Source: Chlorops oryzae
Lineage: Eukaryota; Arthropoda; Insecta; Diptera; Chloropidae
Assembly (NCBI GenBank): GCA_020466095.1
Contig: CM035808.1
Coordinates: 44,309,793-44,373,792, forward strand
Reading direction: 5' to 3'
DNA length: 64,000 nt
The translations under genes and the position numbers were made by a program. Positions within the stretch are counted from its first letter, which is position 1. Each line of letters opens with the position of its first letter. The notes beneath the pieces are model-generated. The model was given only the letters and a program-made list of their open reading frames with translations. It was not told the origin of the DNA and did not search any database. Of the stretch, positions 36,587-48,528 are shown one piece after another.

Positions 36587-39500
36587 AATATTTTTTGTAT
36601 TTTTAAAATAAAATTAACGAAAAAAAAATATTTTTTAATTATTTTTTCATGATTAAAAATTATCAGTTTTTGTTGTGATTTTTTGTGGAAATCATTTGCG
36701 GGCGATTCTTGTGGGTTGAGATGGGTCTTTTTTTAAGCCATTTCTTGGCCATTTATAACAGTATTATAAAAATCTATATGCCGTTGGAAAGATAAATTTC
36801 TGGAGTTAAGCTTTATCAATTTAAGAAGTTACGTTTTCTTTACGACAGAAAAATTATGGCTTATTTTAAATCATGAAATTTTCTCACAAACGCTTTTTAG
36901 ACTTGTAGGTTAAGAAACCCAAATAATTTGACCAACGCAGAGGAAAAATTAAAAGTGAAAACAGCTGGCAATCTTTTATGAACTTTTTATTAATTTTCCA
37001 GGCTGAAAAATTAAATACAGCCCCGTCTTTTTGGCACATTTTAAGTGAAATGATTATGCCACTTTTAACATAGTTAAAAGGAACTTTCTGTTCATTAATT
37101 GGAATGGCTAAGGTAGAGGTAAAATTTTATGCTACAGAATTCTCTGGCTCTGGCATAATTGTCTGTGTAAAAGCCCCAAAAATGTCAGTTTTTCGAAATT
37201 ACACTTCATGGCTGCACAACAAGTCGTAACTTGTAGGGACATCATAAGAAAATCTAAATTGATTTCACCATAGTTTTTGACCTCATCCGGATTTGAGGTT
37301 GATAAATATTCCCTTTCATTTAAATGAATGAAAACCCATTTGATGACGTTCCATCAAACTCTAATCTGAACACCGCACTATCGACCTTCATTTGTGCCTT
37401 CGTGCGCACCTTTTGCGAAACATATAGGGGCATTTGCACCTGCATGAAACTAAGCCATGGCCATAATGTGCGGGTATTAATTAAGTGCACTGACTCATTT
37501 ATTTCTACCATTCTCTAACCAGCATAAAAATTGCAACAACAACAAAAAAAAAGGATCAAACAAATTAGAATTATAGCTAAAGCATAATATGCGACAGGTA
37601 TAAATACATCTGCGATTAACTATCTCACGCGAAGGACATTCATAGATACACCCAACATCGGCAACATCTCTGCTGACCACTACTCATCGTAAAGTATCTT
37701 GTAAATTTTCATGGTAATCGCAGTTCTTCTTCATTCTCGTGCACACGTGTCGGACACACATTGTTATCCTTGTGCCTCGTTTGCAAATATGGCCAAATGA
37801 ATGCGCTGCATGCGATGTGAATCTTCCTCTGACCTCATCAAATACGAAAACGCTCGCAGCATGTTGCGGCCAAACGATAAGGATTCTCTAACTATGTAAA
37901 ACGTGTGTTAACGCTTTTTTATTTTTTATGAGTATGTGATTTTTGTTTTGTTTTTCATTTCCTCATGGCCTCTCGATCTCTGTCGCTTTCTCTTCTTTTC
38001 CTCTTCCCTCCGACTCTGTAATTATTATCCTTGCGCAAATATAAATTGCAGAAACAAACACACACAAAAAATCGGGTAAAAACAAAGTGTTCGCATGTAA
38101 ATAAGCGTTTTCACACGTTCCACCTCGGATTTTCTCTTTGAGTGCAACGAAAAAAATAAAAAATAAATAAATAAAATATATTTGTATATAAAAAAAAACA
38201 TTGGAAAAGGAAGAAGAAAAAATCAGGAAAAACTCGGATGTGAGGAAGAGAACCGGCCGAGATCCGAAAACAAAAACATTTCGACTTTTTATTCTTTGCT
38301 TCGTTTGAATAAAATGTACCTTGTTTTTTTTCTCCCTTTTTCCGCTATTTTTTCTCTCTTTTTCTTTGTATCCTTTCACATTTGCACGTTCCGCTCAAAT
38401 AAATTAAATTTTTATATTTAAGCGCGCATAAAATTTCTTTTTATGCTTTACGCATGATGGCGGCTGCCACTTGTGTCTAAATTCAAGTGTTTAAATGTTA
38501 CAAAAGTTACAAAAAAAAAATATATATATAAAAAAAACAAAAGAAGAGAAATGACACCAAGTGTAGAAAGAGAAGAATAAATTCATGACACACAATAACA
38601 CAAGCAGAGTTGAGGCGCAAAATCTAAGCACGCCCCGGAATTATTACTTTCGAGACGCTTTTTGAATTCCCATTTGAGCGTGAATGCAAATAACAATTAT
38701 TTTTATTTGATATTTTATTTTATTTTTATTGTTTTTATTATTTTTAAGAGAAATTCTCAACATAACTCAAACGTCATTCGTTTTGCATTGTTTTTTATTT
38801 TTAAGCACCGCTGCGTTGGTGTTGAATTTGTTTTGAATGTTGAATATTTTAAGGGCGTTATAGATCTGCTAGTCTGAAGTTGCACTGCGCGACACAACAT
38901 ACATATATCACAAATATATGACTACATATACTTACATAATATATATTTATGCATAATATATACTTATTATATATTTATTTATAAATTCTTCGGAAAATTG
39001 TTTTTTTAGGTACAGAGAATGACTAGGAACTGCTTCGATTAAACGATGCACCACGTACAATTTAAACAAAATTTTTACTGCAGTTTCAGAAAGTATTTGA
39101 TATACGTGCAAAATCCCTGTGTTTCATTTTTATAGATTGGCCACAGGTCAATTCTTAAACGATTTTGAAAAGTGTGGCCGAGAATTATGTTGCGCATTTA
39201 CTTACGGCAAAATATCGCACTAACCATTTAATATTTCAATTTGCTTTGTATAATAAAGTTTTAGCCTCAAAAACGGAGAAAAGAACTGTTTTAATAACTG
39301 TTCCAAAAAAGTCCATCTAATGGCTACAAATAGCAGAGATCTCAAAAATTCAATAATTCCTTCAACTTTATTTTAACAATTTTAGCCCATAGATCTCAAA
39401 GGGGTACGAATTGTGTGATCATTCCTTGATTCAAATGAAGAAAAATCGAAACAGTAAAACTCCTTGGACCACACTTTAGCCGAAATCAAAAGAAAACACA

Positions 39501-39624
39501 AAAAATTACCCTAATCGTCTTTTCTGCTGCGGACCTCAATAAGATCAAATCTCAAATTTCAATAAAAAAATCTCAACAATTTCGATTTCAGGCAAACTTT
39601 TTTGGATTGCATAGCAGATCATGG
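36587..39624. other. non-coding stretch
   Basis: No gene supported over 3.0 kb. It contains A/T runs (38150-38200, 38510-38540) and a T-rich segment near 38700-38760. Short frames at 37320-37518 on both strands overlap and show no domain. Confidence 0.45.
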
Positions 39625-40939
39625 CACTGCACTCAAAAACTTCCGTCGTAGAATCTATGATATCCGCCGTAGAATCTATTATATGCGCAATTGATATAGG
39701 TCCAATTTCAAGATATCATAGATTCTACGACAGCTTTGCAGTAGTTTCTACGATGAGGAATGTCATTGATTTCAACGATATATAATGTAAATTTAACGAT
39801 ATTCCATCGTGGGAGCTATCATATTTCATCTTAGAAACTATGATGCTATTTCATACGAACTACGATATCAAATCATAGGAACTACGGTTTCAAATCTTGA
39901 AGTACATTTCGATAACTTCTTAATTTTGATATGAATTCTTGGCGGCGCACAGTGGTTCCACAGTAGGCCATAAATGCAAAACGGCTTCTTTCGAAAATCA
40001 CTATTTAGTTACCCGTAACGATGGACCGATTACCAATCTACACAAAAGTATCAATAATTCATCTATTCATATAACTGTCACTTACATTTCTCCTAGCAAA
40101 GTTAAAGCATTCTTACATAAAAATAGCTTGTCATTAATTTATTCAGACGATATTGTTTGTTCAGGTTCAAATTCCACTCGATCGTTTTATTTGCGAACAA
40201 TCTTGTGATATGGATTTCCAAAAAGAATGTATGCTTATAATATTTTGACATGTTTGATACTTTTTTCGCGATTCATAACTTGTGTTTTTTGTGTGCAAGT
40301 CCATACGAAAATTTCTGGAAATTTTAGCTTAAAAGCAAACTTTCCGTAGGTCCACAACATTTGTCCCGGCATATCCCATATTCTCACTTGCTTTCAAATA
40401 ATCGGTAATATGTCTACTTTCATAAAAGTAAGATTTCGCGTGCCGAGGTTTGCCTATTTACCTGTTATAGCTTCAAAAGCGAGATGCATTTGTTCAAAAT
40501 TTCCATATTTTTGAAGACTAATATATTTCCCGTGGGAATGTTGAAGCCATTTAATCCTTGAAATAAAGACAGTTAAAATTCACATTTTGAAAAAAGGTTA
40601 AGTTTTTTAAAAATTTATATAAAGCATTGATATAGTTCTAGGTGGGAACTGCAAGCCACAAAATATACAACTTTGAGCAGGTATAAAAACTAAAGTGGGT
40701 GTGGCAGCCGCATTATGATTGATTTTTTTTTCTTTGGAAGAACACATCCAAGACGCGTATCAATTTTCAAAGTCCTAGGTAAAAAAATAAAAATTTTGGA
40801 AAGTGTCGTTTTAAGGGAGGTGGGCGTGGCAGCAGACGGATTTCCAAGATTTTTTCAAAATTTCTTAACTTGGAACCCAGAAGTGCTCCTTCCAAACTTC
40901 AATGCTCTACGAATTCTCGTTCTATTTTTGACCGCACGA

Positions 40940-41018
40940 TATATGGAGCCGAGACCACTGTGCGGCGGGTTCGATCCCTGCTCCAGCGTATTTTTTTTGT
41001 TTGTTTTTTTTTTTTTTT
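40940..41018 (+). mobile_element. tRNA-like SINE fragment
   Basis: Contains a T-arm-like hairpin, gcggg-ttcgatc-cctgc, that matches the Pol III B box, followed by a T-rich tail from 40991. The upstream A-box part is not convincing. Confidence 0.35.
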
Positions 41019-41279
41019 GAAAAGTAGATAATTTAACATTTACATTATTTAAAAAACTGAGAAATTAAAGATTTTACCAAAATTTGTATGCTTAAAAAAT
41101 TTAAAAAAAGAGTCTAGGAATTTCTTGAAAGAGCTTGTGCGTGACGTTTTGGAAGGCGCAATGAAAGCAACTCTATTTATTTGGTTGGCAACTTACTTTC
41201 TGTTTCTCCGTAATATTTGCCTTGAAATTTACTTGCCTGATTTATTCTCCATTTTTCCACAAATTCTTTTCTATTTGAC

Positions 41280-41345
41280 AGGGTTCGAGAACTCGGACCT
41301 TCCAGATTACAAGTCTAGCACAATTCAACTACGCCATCGCGTGAT
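41280..41345 (-). mobile_element. tRNA-like sequence on the minus strand
   Basis: Read in reverse it gives gatggcgtagttgaattgtg, then a possible anticodon arm (ctaga, loop cttgtaa, tctgg) and ggtccgagttctcgaaccc. The T-arm does not fit a working tRNA, so a decayed SINE or tRNA pseudogene is more likely. Confidence 0.35.
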
Positions 41346-41502
41346 ATGATTTGAGCTTGCTAGCTTTATTATATCAATGTAAGTGGGAAACAGTAGAAAC
41401 TATTAAATTTACAGTAGAACTTATTGTATTTTACGTAGATTCTATTATATTTTTCAACGTCTTCCTATCGTAGAAACAACGATGCAAAATTTTTTCAGTG
41501 TG

Positions 41503-42385
41503 GAAGTACACCTAAAAATGATCCGATCAACACATTTTTTTAGAGGATGGTTATGAGGATGAATTCTTTCAACTTTTCAACTCTCACTTGAATTTTTGAT
41601 TGAAGACAATTTTCTAAAACTAAACTTTTGCCACGTCCACTTTTATTAAGTGAATTCAATTAAGGGTCTTGAAAAAAACTTCACGGATTCACCTTCATCA
41701 GAATACTTCAAAACATATAGACATATATATATGTTTCATAACAGAACCTAGTATTGAAGTTACCACGAGCACTTCCGGACCTTTCAAACCTTTCCGTCTG
41801 ACAAACACAATATACTTATGTACCCTCAAACAATATCGAGAATAAGTACAGGGATCCTTCCAAATCGCTTCTAATGAGTATTAACAAAAGGAATGCAATT
41901 ATTTTATTTAAAAACAAATAAAAAGATTATTTTCAAAACACAACTTTAAGGTTGTGTTTTTTTTTTGCCAACGGCACATCACCCTAAGTCCCTCTCTCCC
42001 TCTCTTCAAATAAAGCCTCACACTTAAACGTGCTTCTATTTGCGTAAAAAGGATTCGTATGGATTTATTTCGTACAAATTGACCCCTTTTTTTTCGCCCA
42101 TTGCCGTCACATCTCGGAGTCCTAAAACAATATACAATAGACCATTATTGACCTTTGAATTCAATGGCGTATTGTTCGAGGCTTTATACCTCACGCAAAA
42201 TACACACACATTTGTTTTTCGGTGGGTATTGAAAAATTCAGCGTATTTACTGGGAAAACAAAAGGAAAAGTGTGAAGTGTAAACAGGGCTTTATTGTTGT
42301 AAAATTCACTTTGAAAAGGTAGAGAATGCCGCGAATTGTGCACGCAAACGGGAAACAATACCGAATCAACAAGTAAAAATATATA
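41503..42385. other. non-coding stretch
   Basis: No gene supported. Nothing recognisable apart from T-runs. Confidence 0.45.
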
Positions 42386-43674
42386 TTAGGTGTAGTAAAA
42401 AGAAATCCATTATTTTTGCATTAAATTGAGGGCTTTATTTAAGATAGTTAGAATGACCCGATTTAGGTCAAATATGCGCCGTTTTGTTCGATAACTTGTT
42501 GCCATTTTAAAGGTAATTTAATTATGCCTCTCTCATAGAAGCCCTCGTTCCTATTAGCAAAAAATTGAGACAGTCGAATTTCAGAAGCCTCTCTTGAAGC
42601 GAATGTTTCACCAGCAAAATTGTTCGCCATGGACAGGAACAGATGGTAATCACTTGGTGCCAGGTCCGGACTATAAGGTGGATGCAGAAAAACCTCCCAA
42701 CCAAACTCCCGGAGCTTCTGGCGAGTCACTATCGATGTGTGTGGCCTGGCGTTGTCCTGATGGAACACAATTCCTCTCCTATTGGCCAAAGCTGGCCGCT
42801 TATGGGCGATTGCTTCCTTCAGACGGTCCAATTGTTGACAGTAGAGTTCCGAGTTAAGAGTTTTGCCGTATGGGAGCAGCTCATAGTAGATAATTCCCTG
42901 CCAATCCCACCAAACACACAGCAAAACCTTCCTGGCCGTCAATCCTGGCTTGGCCACCGTTTCCGCCGGTTCAACGTGTTTCGACTACGACCGTTTTCGC
43001 TTGACGTTGTCGTAAGTGACCCACTTTTCATCACCAGTCACCAACCGCTTCAGAAATGGGTCGATTTTGTTTCGGTTCAGCAGCGATTCGCAGATGGAAA
43101 TTCGGTCTATGAGGTTTTTTTGCGTTAACTCGTGTGGCACCCATACATCGAGCTTCTTTGTGTATCCAGCCTTATTCAAATGGTTCCAAACGGTTTTTTG
43201 TGCAATCTTTAGCTCTTTTGCAATCGAAACAGTGCTAACATGACGGTCGGACTCGATAATTTCCATGATTTTATCGACATTTTCGACAATTGGCCTTCCA
43301 GTGCGTGGTGCATCCTTGACATCGAAGTTACCGGAACGGAATCGACGAAACCAAAATTGCGCATGATTGGCTGTTACAGTATCAGGTCCATAAACGCTAT
43401 TCACATTTTCAGCCGCCTGGCTTGCGTTTTCTCCCTTATCGAAGAAAAACTGTAAAATGTAGCGAATTTTCTCTTTGCTGATGTCCATCTTTGACAAGCT
43501 CTCAAACAAAACTGAATCAATCAATCAAAAAAGTGTCAAAAAAGCTTTTTTTAGTAGGAACTGTCATCTTTCTAATGCCCCCTAGCGGAACACGATCGGA
43601 CTTATACAACGCGAGATGCAGATAAATAACGCCATCTATTGGAAAAATAATGGATTTCTTTTTACTATACCTAA
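42386..43674 (-). mobile_element. mariner transposon, copy B, full length
   Basis: Inverted ends TTAGGTGTAGTAAAAAGAAA and TTAGGTATAGTAAAAAGAAA, flanked by TA at 42384-42385 and 43675-43676. Length 1,289 bp. One gene on the minus strand. Much better preserved than copy A. Confidence 0.95.
42463..43488 (-). pseudogene. mariner transposase (DD34D) with one nonsense codon
   Basis: From ATG 43486-43488 to TAA 42463-42465 the frame spans 341 codons, the usual mariner length, and is interrupted only by TAG at 42985-42987 (codon 168), where copy A has TGG. The N-terminal half has paired helix-turn-helix regions for binding the inverted ends. The linker carries WVPHELTQKN, and the catalytic half carries VTGDEKW, HQDNARPH and SPDLAPSDYHLF, with 34 residues between the last two Asp. 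All three catalytic residues are present. As written it gives a truncated DNA-binding fragment and cannot cut DNA. A single TGG/TAG difference might also be a polymorphism or sequencing error. Confidence 0.92.
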
Positions 43675-44941
43675 TATAAACACCGACAGGCATGTAGATA
43701 TATGGAGGAGCGATGGTTTTAAAGGAGTCTCGACGTTTGTAATTTCCCTCGAAGCGATGCAGATTTTACGATAGACAATTTTGGACATTGATCCTTTAGA
43801 ACAACATATTAAAATGTGATGAACGATGACACTACTCAATAGCTTCAATCAAGAATCATAGAACGACAGCCTAGAACCGAGCTAAGAAAAAAGACGTACT
43901 CGGACTATGAAATTTTCGAACCGAAGAACCATCTCAAAAGCCAACACGTCTTCAAAGCTGGAGCTTCCGACTGAACGCCTAAAAAATCACATTTCCCACA
44001 GCTTTTTTCGGCTACTTTACCTCTTCATGGTGTGTCAAATAAATTTGACATGAATTTCCTCCTCTTCGATTCGACTCCCACCACCACCATGACGCTGATG
44101 ACAACCCCGTATTATAAAATTCTACTTTTTAACTTAATTTGGCATATATTACCGCTAAATGCGACGGCAAACGATCTGAGCTTAACCAAATGAAACGCAA
44201 ATAAAAATTTAAAAAACAAAATCCAACCTCCAAACTCATTTCCATCGGCGAATTTGTGGGCAGTAAGTTTTGACAGCACGTTCCGACGACCATGCTAAGC
44301 GAATGAGCTGAACATTTGTGACTGCCCAGACCCGTGTGTGCTAAGTTGTCAAATTGACTGCAAATCAAACAAAATTCGAAACGTTAAAGTACGCCCATTT
44401 CACGAGCTTAAAACAACAAAAAAAAAAAAAAAACCGACTCAACTGTCAGTCATTTCCCGTTTTTTATGTCTCATCCGAGAAATGATAGCTCAGAGGTAAT
44501 GTGCCTTAGAAAAGCCAAAGTTCAAAATTAGCCAATTAATCAAAAAAGTCAAATGAGAAATAATCTTAAATAAAACCAAAAAGAAAAAAAAAAACAAAGA
44601 AAGATAAGAAATAAAATTGTGTACACTTATGTACATCCTCTGGATATGACTGATGAATCCCAGGAATAATAAAGAGGTAAGTCGATTGAAAGCGACTACA
44701 CTTGGATTAGTCTTAAAGTGAATAGACAAATGTACATTTCATCTAAGAGAGTCCGCTGTGAGTATCAACCAAACGTCCATTAAAAATACAGGGTAAGAAA
44801 TATCCACCTACAAAAATGAAATTTGTCCTCCAATAGCATGCAAAGGGTCTACTTTCGGAGTAGTAACAAAAAGATTATTAGTATATTTCTACATATGGGT
44901 GCAATAAACAAAAGGTTTAATATAAGATCAAAATAAATAAA
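43675..44941. other. non-coding stretch
   Basis: No gene supported. A- and T-runs only; a tRNA A-box-like 'tagctcagaggta' near 44487 lacks a B box. Confidence 0.45.
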
Positions 44942-45240
44942 CAGTCGAATCTGGATTGAGTGAATTAAGTTTTGGAAGGCCTGTTCATGTTACCAAGGCG
45001 GTTCACACGATCGAGACTTAATTTATATACTCATGTTGAATTCGCTTTGTTTGGTTTGAATATGTTCTGAAAAAGCTCCGTTTTTTGAAAAAGTTCAATA
45101 GGGTCGTCCGTTTCTTTTACCCTCCCAAGTATTTTGTACAAGTCCTCTCGAGAGAAGTTAGAATACCAGCTTAATCTGTTGTATGAGCCTCATGAGTTTT
45201 AGCCACCAAAATTAGGGTCCGCACTATTCAGATTTGACTG
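44942..45240. mobile_element. pogo-like MITE, copy 1
   Basis: CAGTCGAATCTGGATTGAGT at the left matches the reverse of the right end (CAGTCAAATCTGAATAGTGC). TA follows the right end at 45241-45242. Ends of this style, with 'cagt.ga.tct..ata...gaa', are typical of pogo/Tigger-like elements. The internal 'ggcctgttcatgttaccaag' resembles 58585-58600 reversed. Confidence 0.65.
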
Positions 45241-47257
45241 TAGGTACCTATGTATATATAAAATTATACTTAAGGATGACACAACAGAGGTCGGTAGCCC
45301 AAGCAGTGGTAAGGACATGGCTGTTTTTTTGGCAATAGTTTCGACATTTTCAATACCCCTATTAAATACAAATTTTTTCTCTACTGGGTACGCATATATG
45401 CCATAGAGTTAGGCCCTCCAAGGTAGGTATTTATGTAAAAACACACAACTTAAAGTATATTTATCACTAGTTCAGGCATAGTGAAAGACCACTCAAAATT
45501 ACTGTAGGGTTATTCCAATTTGAATTCCAATTCGATTTTACGTTGAAGTCCACAAATTCAAAATTGAAAGTGAGCGATCATCGGGAAGCTAATCCCACGC
45601 GATTTAGGCCAGCAATAATGTTGGCATAGGCGACCAAGCGAGCGAGCTTTCATGGCTGAGTGGATATGCGCGAGCGTTTGTTTCACACAGATCGAAGATG
45701 GAACGTTTGAGGTCGTCAATTGTACAAGAGGTCAGAATATAGAAAAACGAAAAAGCTTAAAAGCAAACTATTGTACAAATTTAATTGCTCGGACAGGAAA
45801 AAAAAAAAAAAAAAACCTAAACAAAAAACCAAAACAGGGCAAATGAAATCAACCCGAACGATGTATCAAACACACAGCAGGCCGCAAGAACACGCGCACC
45901 TCTCAACATGTTGCTGCATCATTCAAAACCAAATGACTCTGCGAAGCTGCGTCATTCACGATTTCGAAATGTTCGCTCGTCCGTTCGTTTCAAAAGCACA
46001 AATTCTTCAAATTTTACTTAAACCCTTCAAAAAAAAAAAAAAAATTATATAAAATAAAAAAAATTACACCAGACAACGGAAAATTCTTCTCATTTCATAA
46101 AACAAGCAAAAACAATACACGAAATTCGCTTTGGCAATCAAAAATCTCAAAATTGAAACTGACATTTTGGTATTGCGAGCATTTAGTGCGCCGCACGTTG
46201 ATCATTTTGGTTCAAGGAGAGATGATGCTTCGAGGCAGGCAAACGCAACTCTACGTCATCTACGTTATCTCTATCACGGATTGCAACATTTCAATTTCTT
46301 TAATGACCCGTTGGCTGCTCTTTTTTTTTTGGAGCGCAACGCTTTTGTGTTCCAATTGCTGCTTCTGGTGATTTTCATTCTTCTTGCTTTGGCCTCTTTT
46401 TATTTATCTTTTTTTTCCGTTTTCTTTGATGCGCGGATTGGAGATGTTACTATTGCGTCTCTTAAGATTCGACCAATTAAGCTGTCAAAAGGCAGCAAAA
46501 TAAAAACTGTAGCCCTTTAGATATTTTTGGAGGGGAACGAAAAAATTAGTAGGTACTCGTACCTTTGGTAAGCTTCGAAAGGAATTTCAGGAATTTTTGA
46601 AGTTTCGTTTTACTCTGGAATATGCTGGAAATTTCAGAAGTTTCAGGTCTTTTTTTCAGGTTAAGCGCCCAACAATTAACCGTAACGCTCCAAAGAGAAG
46701 ATCATTTTTTCCGTGGAAAGAAGCGTTTTTATTTCTTCTTTTTTTTCGAGTCCATTTTCAATTTCAAGTAAGATTTCATTTTCGCTAACCGATCAGTAGA
46801 GTTAGTCGAAAAGAATTGTATAACCCCTGAATGGGAACACAGGGCACAACCGTCCTCCTGTAAGAGAGCACAAAAGGCCCACTTTTGGAGTAGTTTCATG
46901 TGCGGTATATTATCAATGACCGCAGCATGTTTAGAAACAAAGCTGTGTTGCGAGATTGTCTTGAGTGGAACGCCCTAAAATAATCCTTTCGTTCTAATTA
47001 AATTCTCACTAGTTCGATGTACAGCAGTATTTATCGAATATATGTGTACCTCAGGAAAAACCATTTCACTCCTGAAACCATCGAAACTGTGCCATTGTCG
47101 ACCTTCAATCTAGTGGTTTCATAAGCTTTCTTCGTTTATAATGAAATTTCTATATTTCCTTTCCCCATTTGAACTATTTTACATTCCCACAAAACGGGAA
47201 AACTCCTACATTGGATAAAAATTATATAAAAAATTAAAGTAAAAAAAAAAAATTAAT
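45241..47257. other. non-coding stretch
   Basis: No gene supported over 2.0 kb. The 129-codon frame at 46131-46520 contains a hydrophobic T-rich segment but no domain; it is not called. Poly(A) runs at 45797 and 46030. Confidence 0.45.
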
Positions 47258-47263
47258 AAAAAA
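47258..47263 (-). terminator. Pol III terminator of tRNA-Lys
   Basis: A run of six T on the minus strand begins six bases after the mature tRNA 3' end. A second longer T-run (47241-47252) follows as backup. Confidence 0.8.
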
Positions 47264-47268
47264 GTCGT

Positions 47269-47341
47269 CGCCCAACGTGGGGCTCGAACCCACGACCCTG
47301 AGATTAAGAGTCTCATGCTCTACCGACTGAGCTAGCCGGGC
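47269..47341 (-). tRNA. tRNA-Lys (anticodon CTT)
   Basis: Seventy-three bases fold as a standard cloverleaf: acceptor GCCCGGC, D arm with the A box TAGCTCAGTCGG, anticodon arm TGAGA-CTCTTAA-TCTCA with anticodon CTT (plus-strand positions 47306-47308), variable loop, and T arm GTGGG-TTCGAGC-CCCAC with an intact B box. The discriminator base is G. No intron. CCA is not encoded, as expected in eukaryotes. It delivers lysine to AAG codons. Pol III would transcribe it from its internal boxes. It is the only clearly functional host gene in the window, and stands alone. Confidence 0.97.
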
Positions 47342-48205
47342 CCATATTTTAGTAGTCGATAAAGTTGACCTGAACAAATTTTGTTTTGCAAGTCTTTAAA
47401 TTTGTTTTCCATTTTTTTATTTTTTAGACAAAGCTATCCGTGTAATTAGGGAGAATTTCGATATTTGGTTAGATTTTTGTGATGAACTAGGAAATTTATC
47501 AATCTTGTTTGCTGTTTGTTAATCAAATGCACCCGATATGAGAAGTATGAAACATTTTTTTAATTTTCTGATTTTGCATCTGGCTGAGCATAATGTAACT
47601 TAGCAATAGTTAAACTTGACATAAAATTGATTTTTTGTGAATTTTTGTAAGATAGAGACTCACCTGGAGCAGCCAAAAATTCGTAATGAAAAATATCCTT
47701 CCCCATGATCATTTATTGGTTTAAGCAAAAGTGCCTGAAACGTAATTAAAAAAAATTTTTTTTATAAATTTTCTATATTTCGGCTTTTAAATCATCATTC
47801 TATATTTATTAATGTCTAATCATACTCGAAGAATTCTCTCAACCGTTTTGAAGCGAAGCGTTTTCGATCGAGAGAATTAAAAACTATCACCGATTACGCG
47901 AAATTGTTGAGAGCGACTGAAAAAGTTTCTGTGCGAGCGTAACCTTTTTGCATAAAAATAAAGGCTTCTGTCAACAAAGGCGAAGAATCAAAGTCCAAAA
48001 AATATTGTAAGTCTTACGCAGCAAGCGCAGGTATAAAATTTTCGTTTATTTCGGTCCTTGTATGGTTGTTGTTGCGTTTTAATAAATTCAAATGCACTGC
48101 ACTGCATTTCCTTAATTGGTTTTTAGGGTTTTTTTGTTTTTTTAAATTTTTTTTTTGTTTTTCAAAGTGCGCTTTCAATGTGAAGCTTCAATAAAATAAA
48201 TACAA
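47342..48205. other. non-coding stretch
   Basis: Upstream side of the tRNA gene. No gene supported; AT-rich. Confidence 0.45.
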
Positions 48206-48528
48206 TAAGGGTGTTCACAAAGGCTAAATTAATAGTGTTTTAATAATGCCACCATCTTAATATAATACTTTGTTGTTATTGTTTTATATAAAAATTCAAT
48301 TTAATACGGTGTTGCAAAATTAAGAGTCTAAAGAGCGTGTCAGTTTCTAATGGCAGATTTGACATTTGTGAAATTTTTGTGAAAACCAATCGACATATCC
48401 AAAAGCCTACATTTGTTTTGGAATTTAACGAACAATTTTTATTTTAATGCGGCCTTTTTGGATGAATTTTTCAAGACGTCGAAATATTGCCACATTAAAA
48501 CTTTAATATGCCTTTGTGAATACCCTTA
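48206..48528. mobile_element. MITE, TIR TAAGGGTGTTCACAAAGGC
   Basis: Left TAAGGGTGTTCACAAAGGC and right reverse complement TAAGGGTATTCACAAAGGC bound 323 bp with no coding capacity. The ends differ by only one or two bases from the 170-bp MITE at 12098-12267, while the interiors differ. Confidence 0.78.

Larger units (their letters stand above)
39625..41500. mobile_element. CACTA-like (EnSpm) element, non-autonomous
   Basis: Begins CACTG and ends CAGTG, flanked by a 3-bp duplication tgg (39622-39624 and 41501-41503), as in CACTA elements. Both subterminal regions (39640-39900 and 41375-41490) hold many copies of 'tcgtagaatcta' or 'gtagaaactat' in both orientations, typical of subterminal transposase-binding arrays. 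The terminal inverted repeat itself is short and imperfect. The interior holds mini-me-like 'gtgggcgtggcag' pieces and tRNA-like sequences. No transposase. Confidence 0.55.

Noticed and set aside
41280..41345. Functional tRNA-Thr(TGT) on the minus strand
   Set aside because: An anticodon arm can be drawn, but the T arm and acceptor stem do not pair; more likely SINE or pseudogene.
46131..46520. 129-codon plus-strand frame with a hydrophobic segment
   Set aside because: The hydrophobic part is a T-rich stretch; no family or motif recognised.
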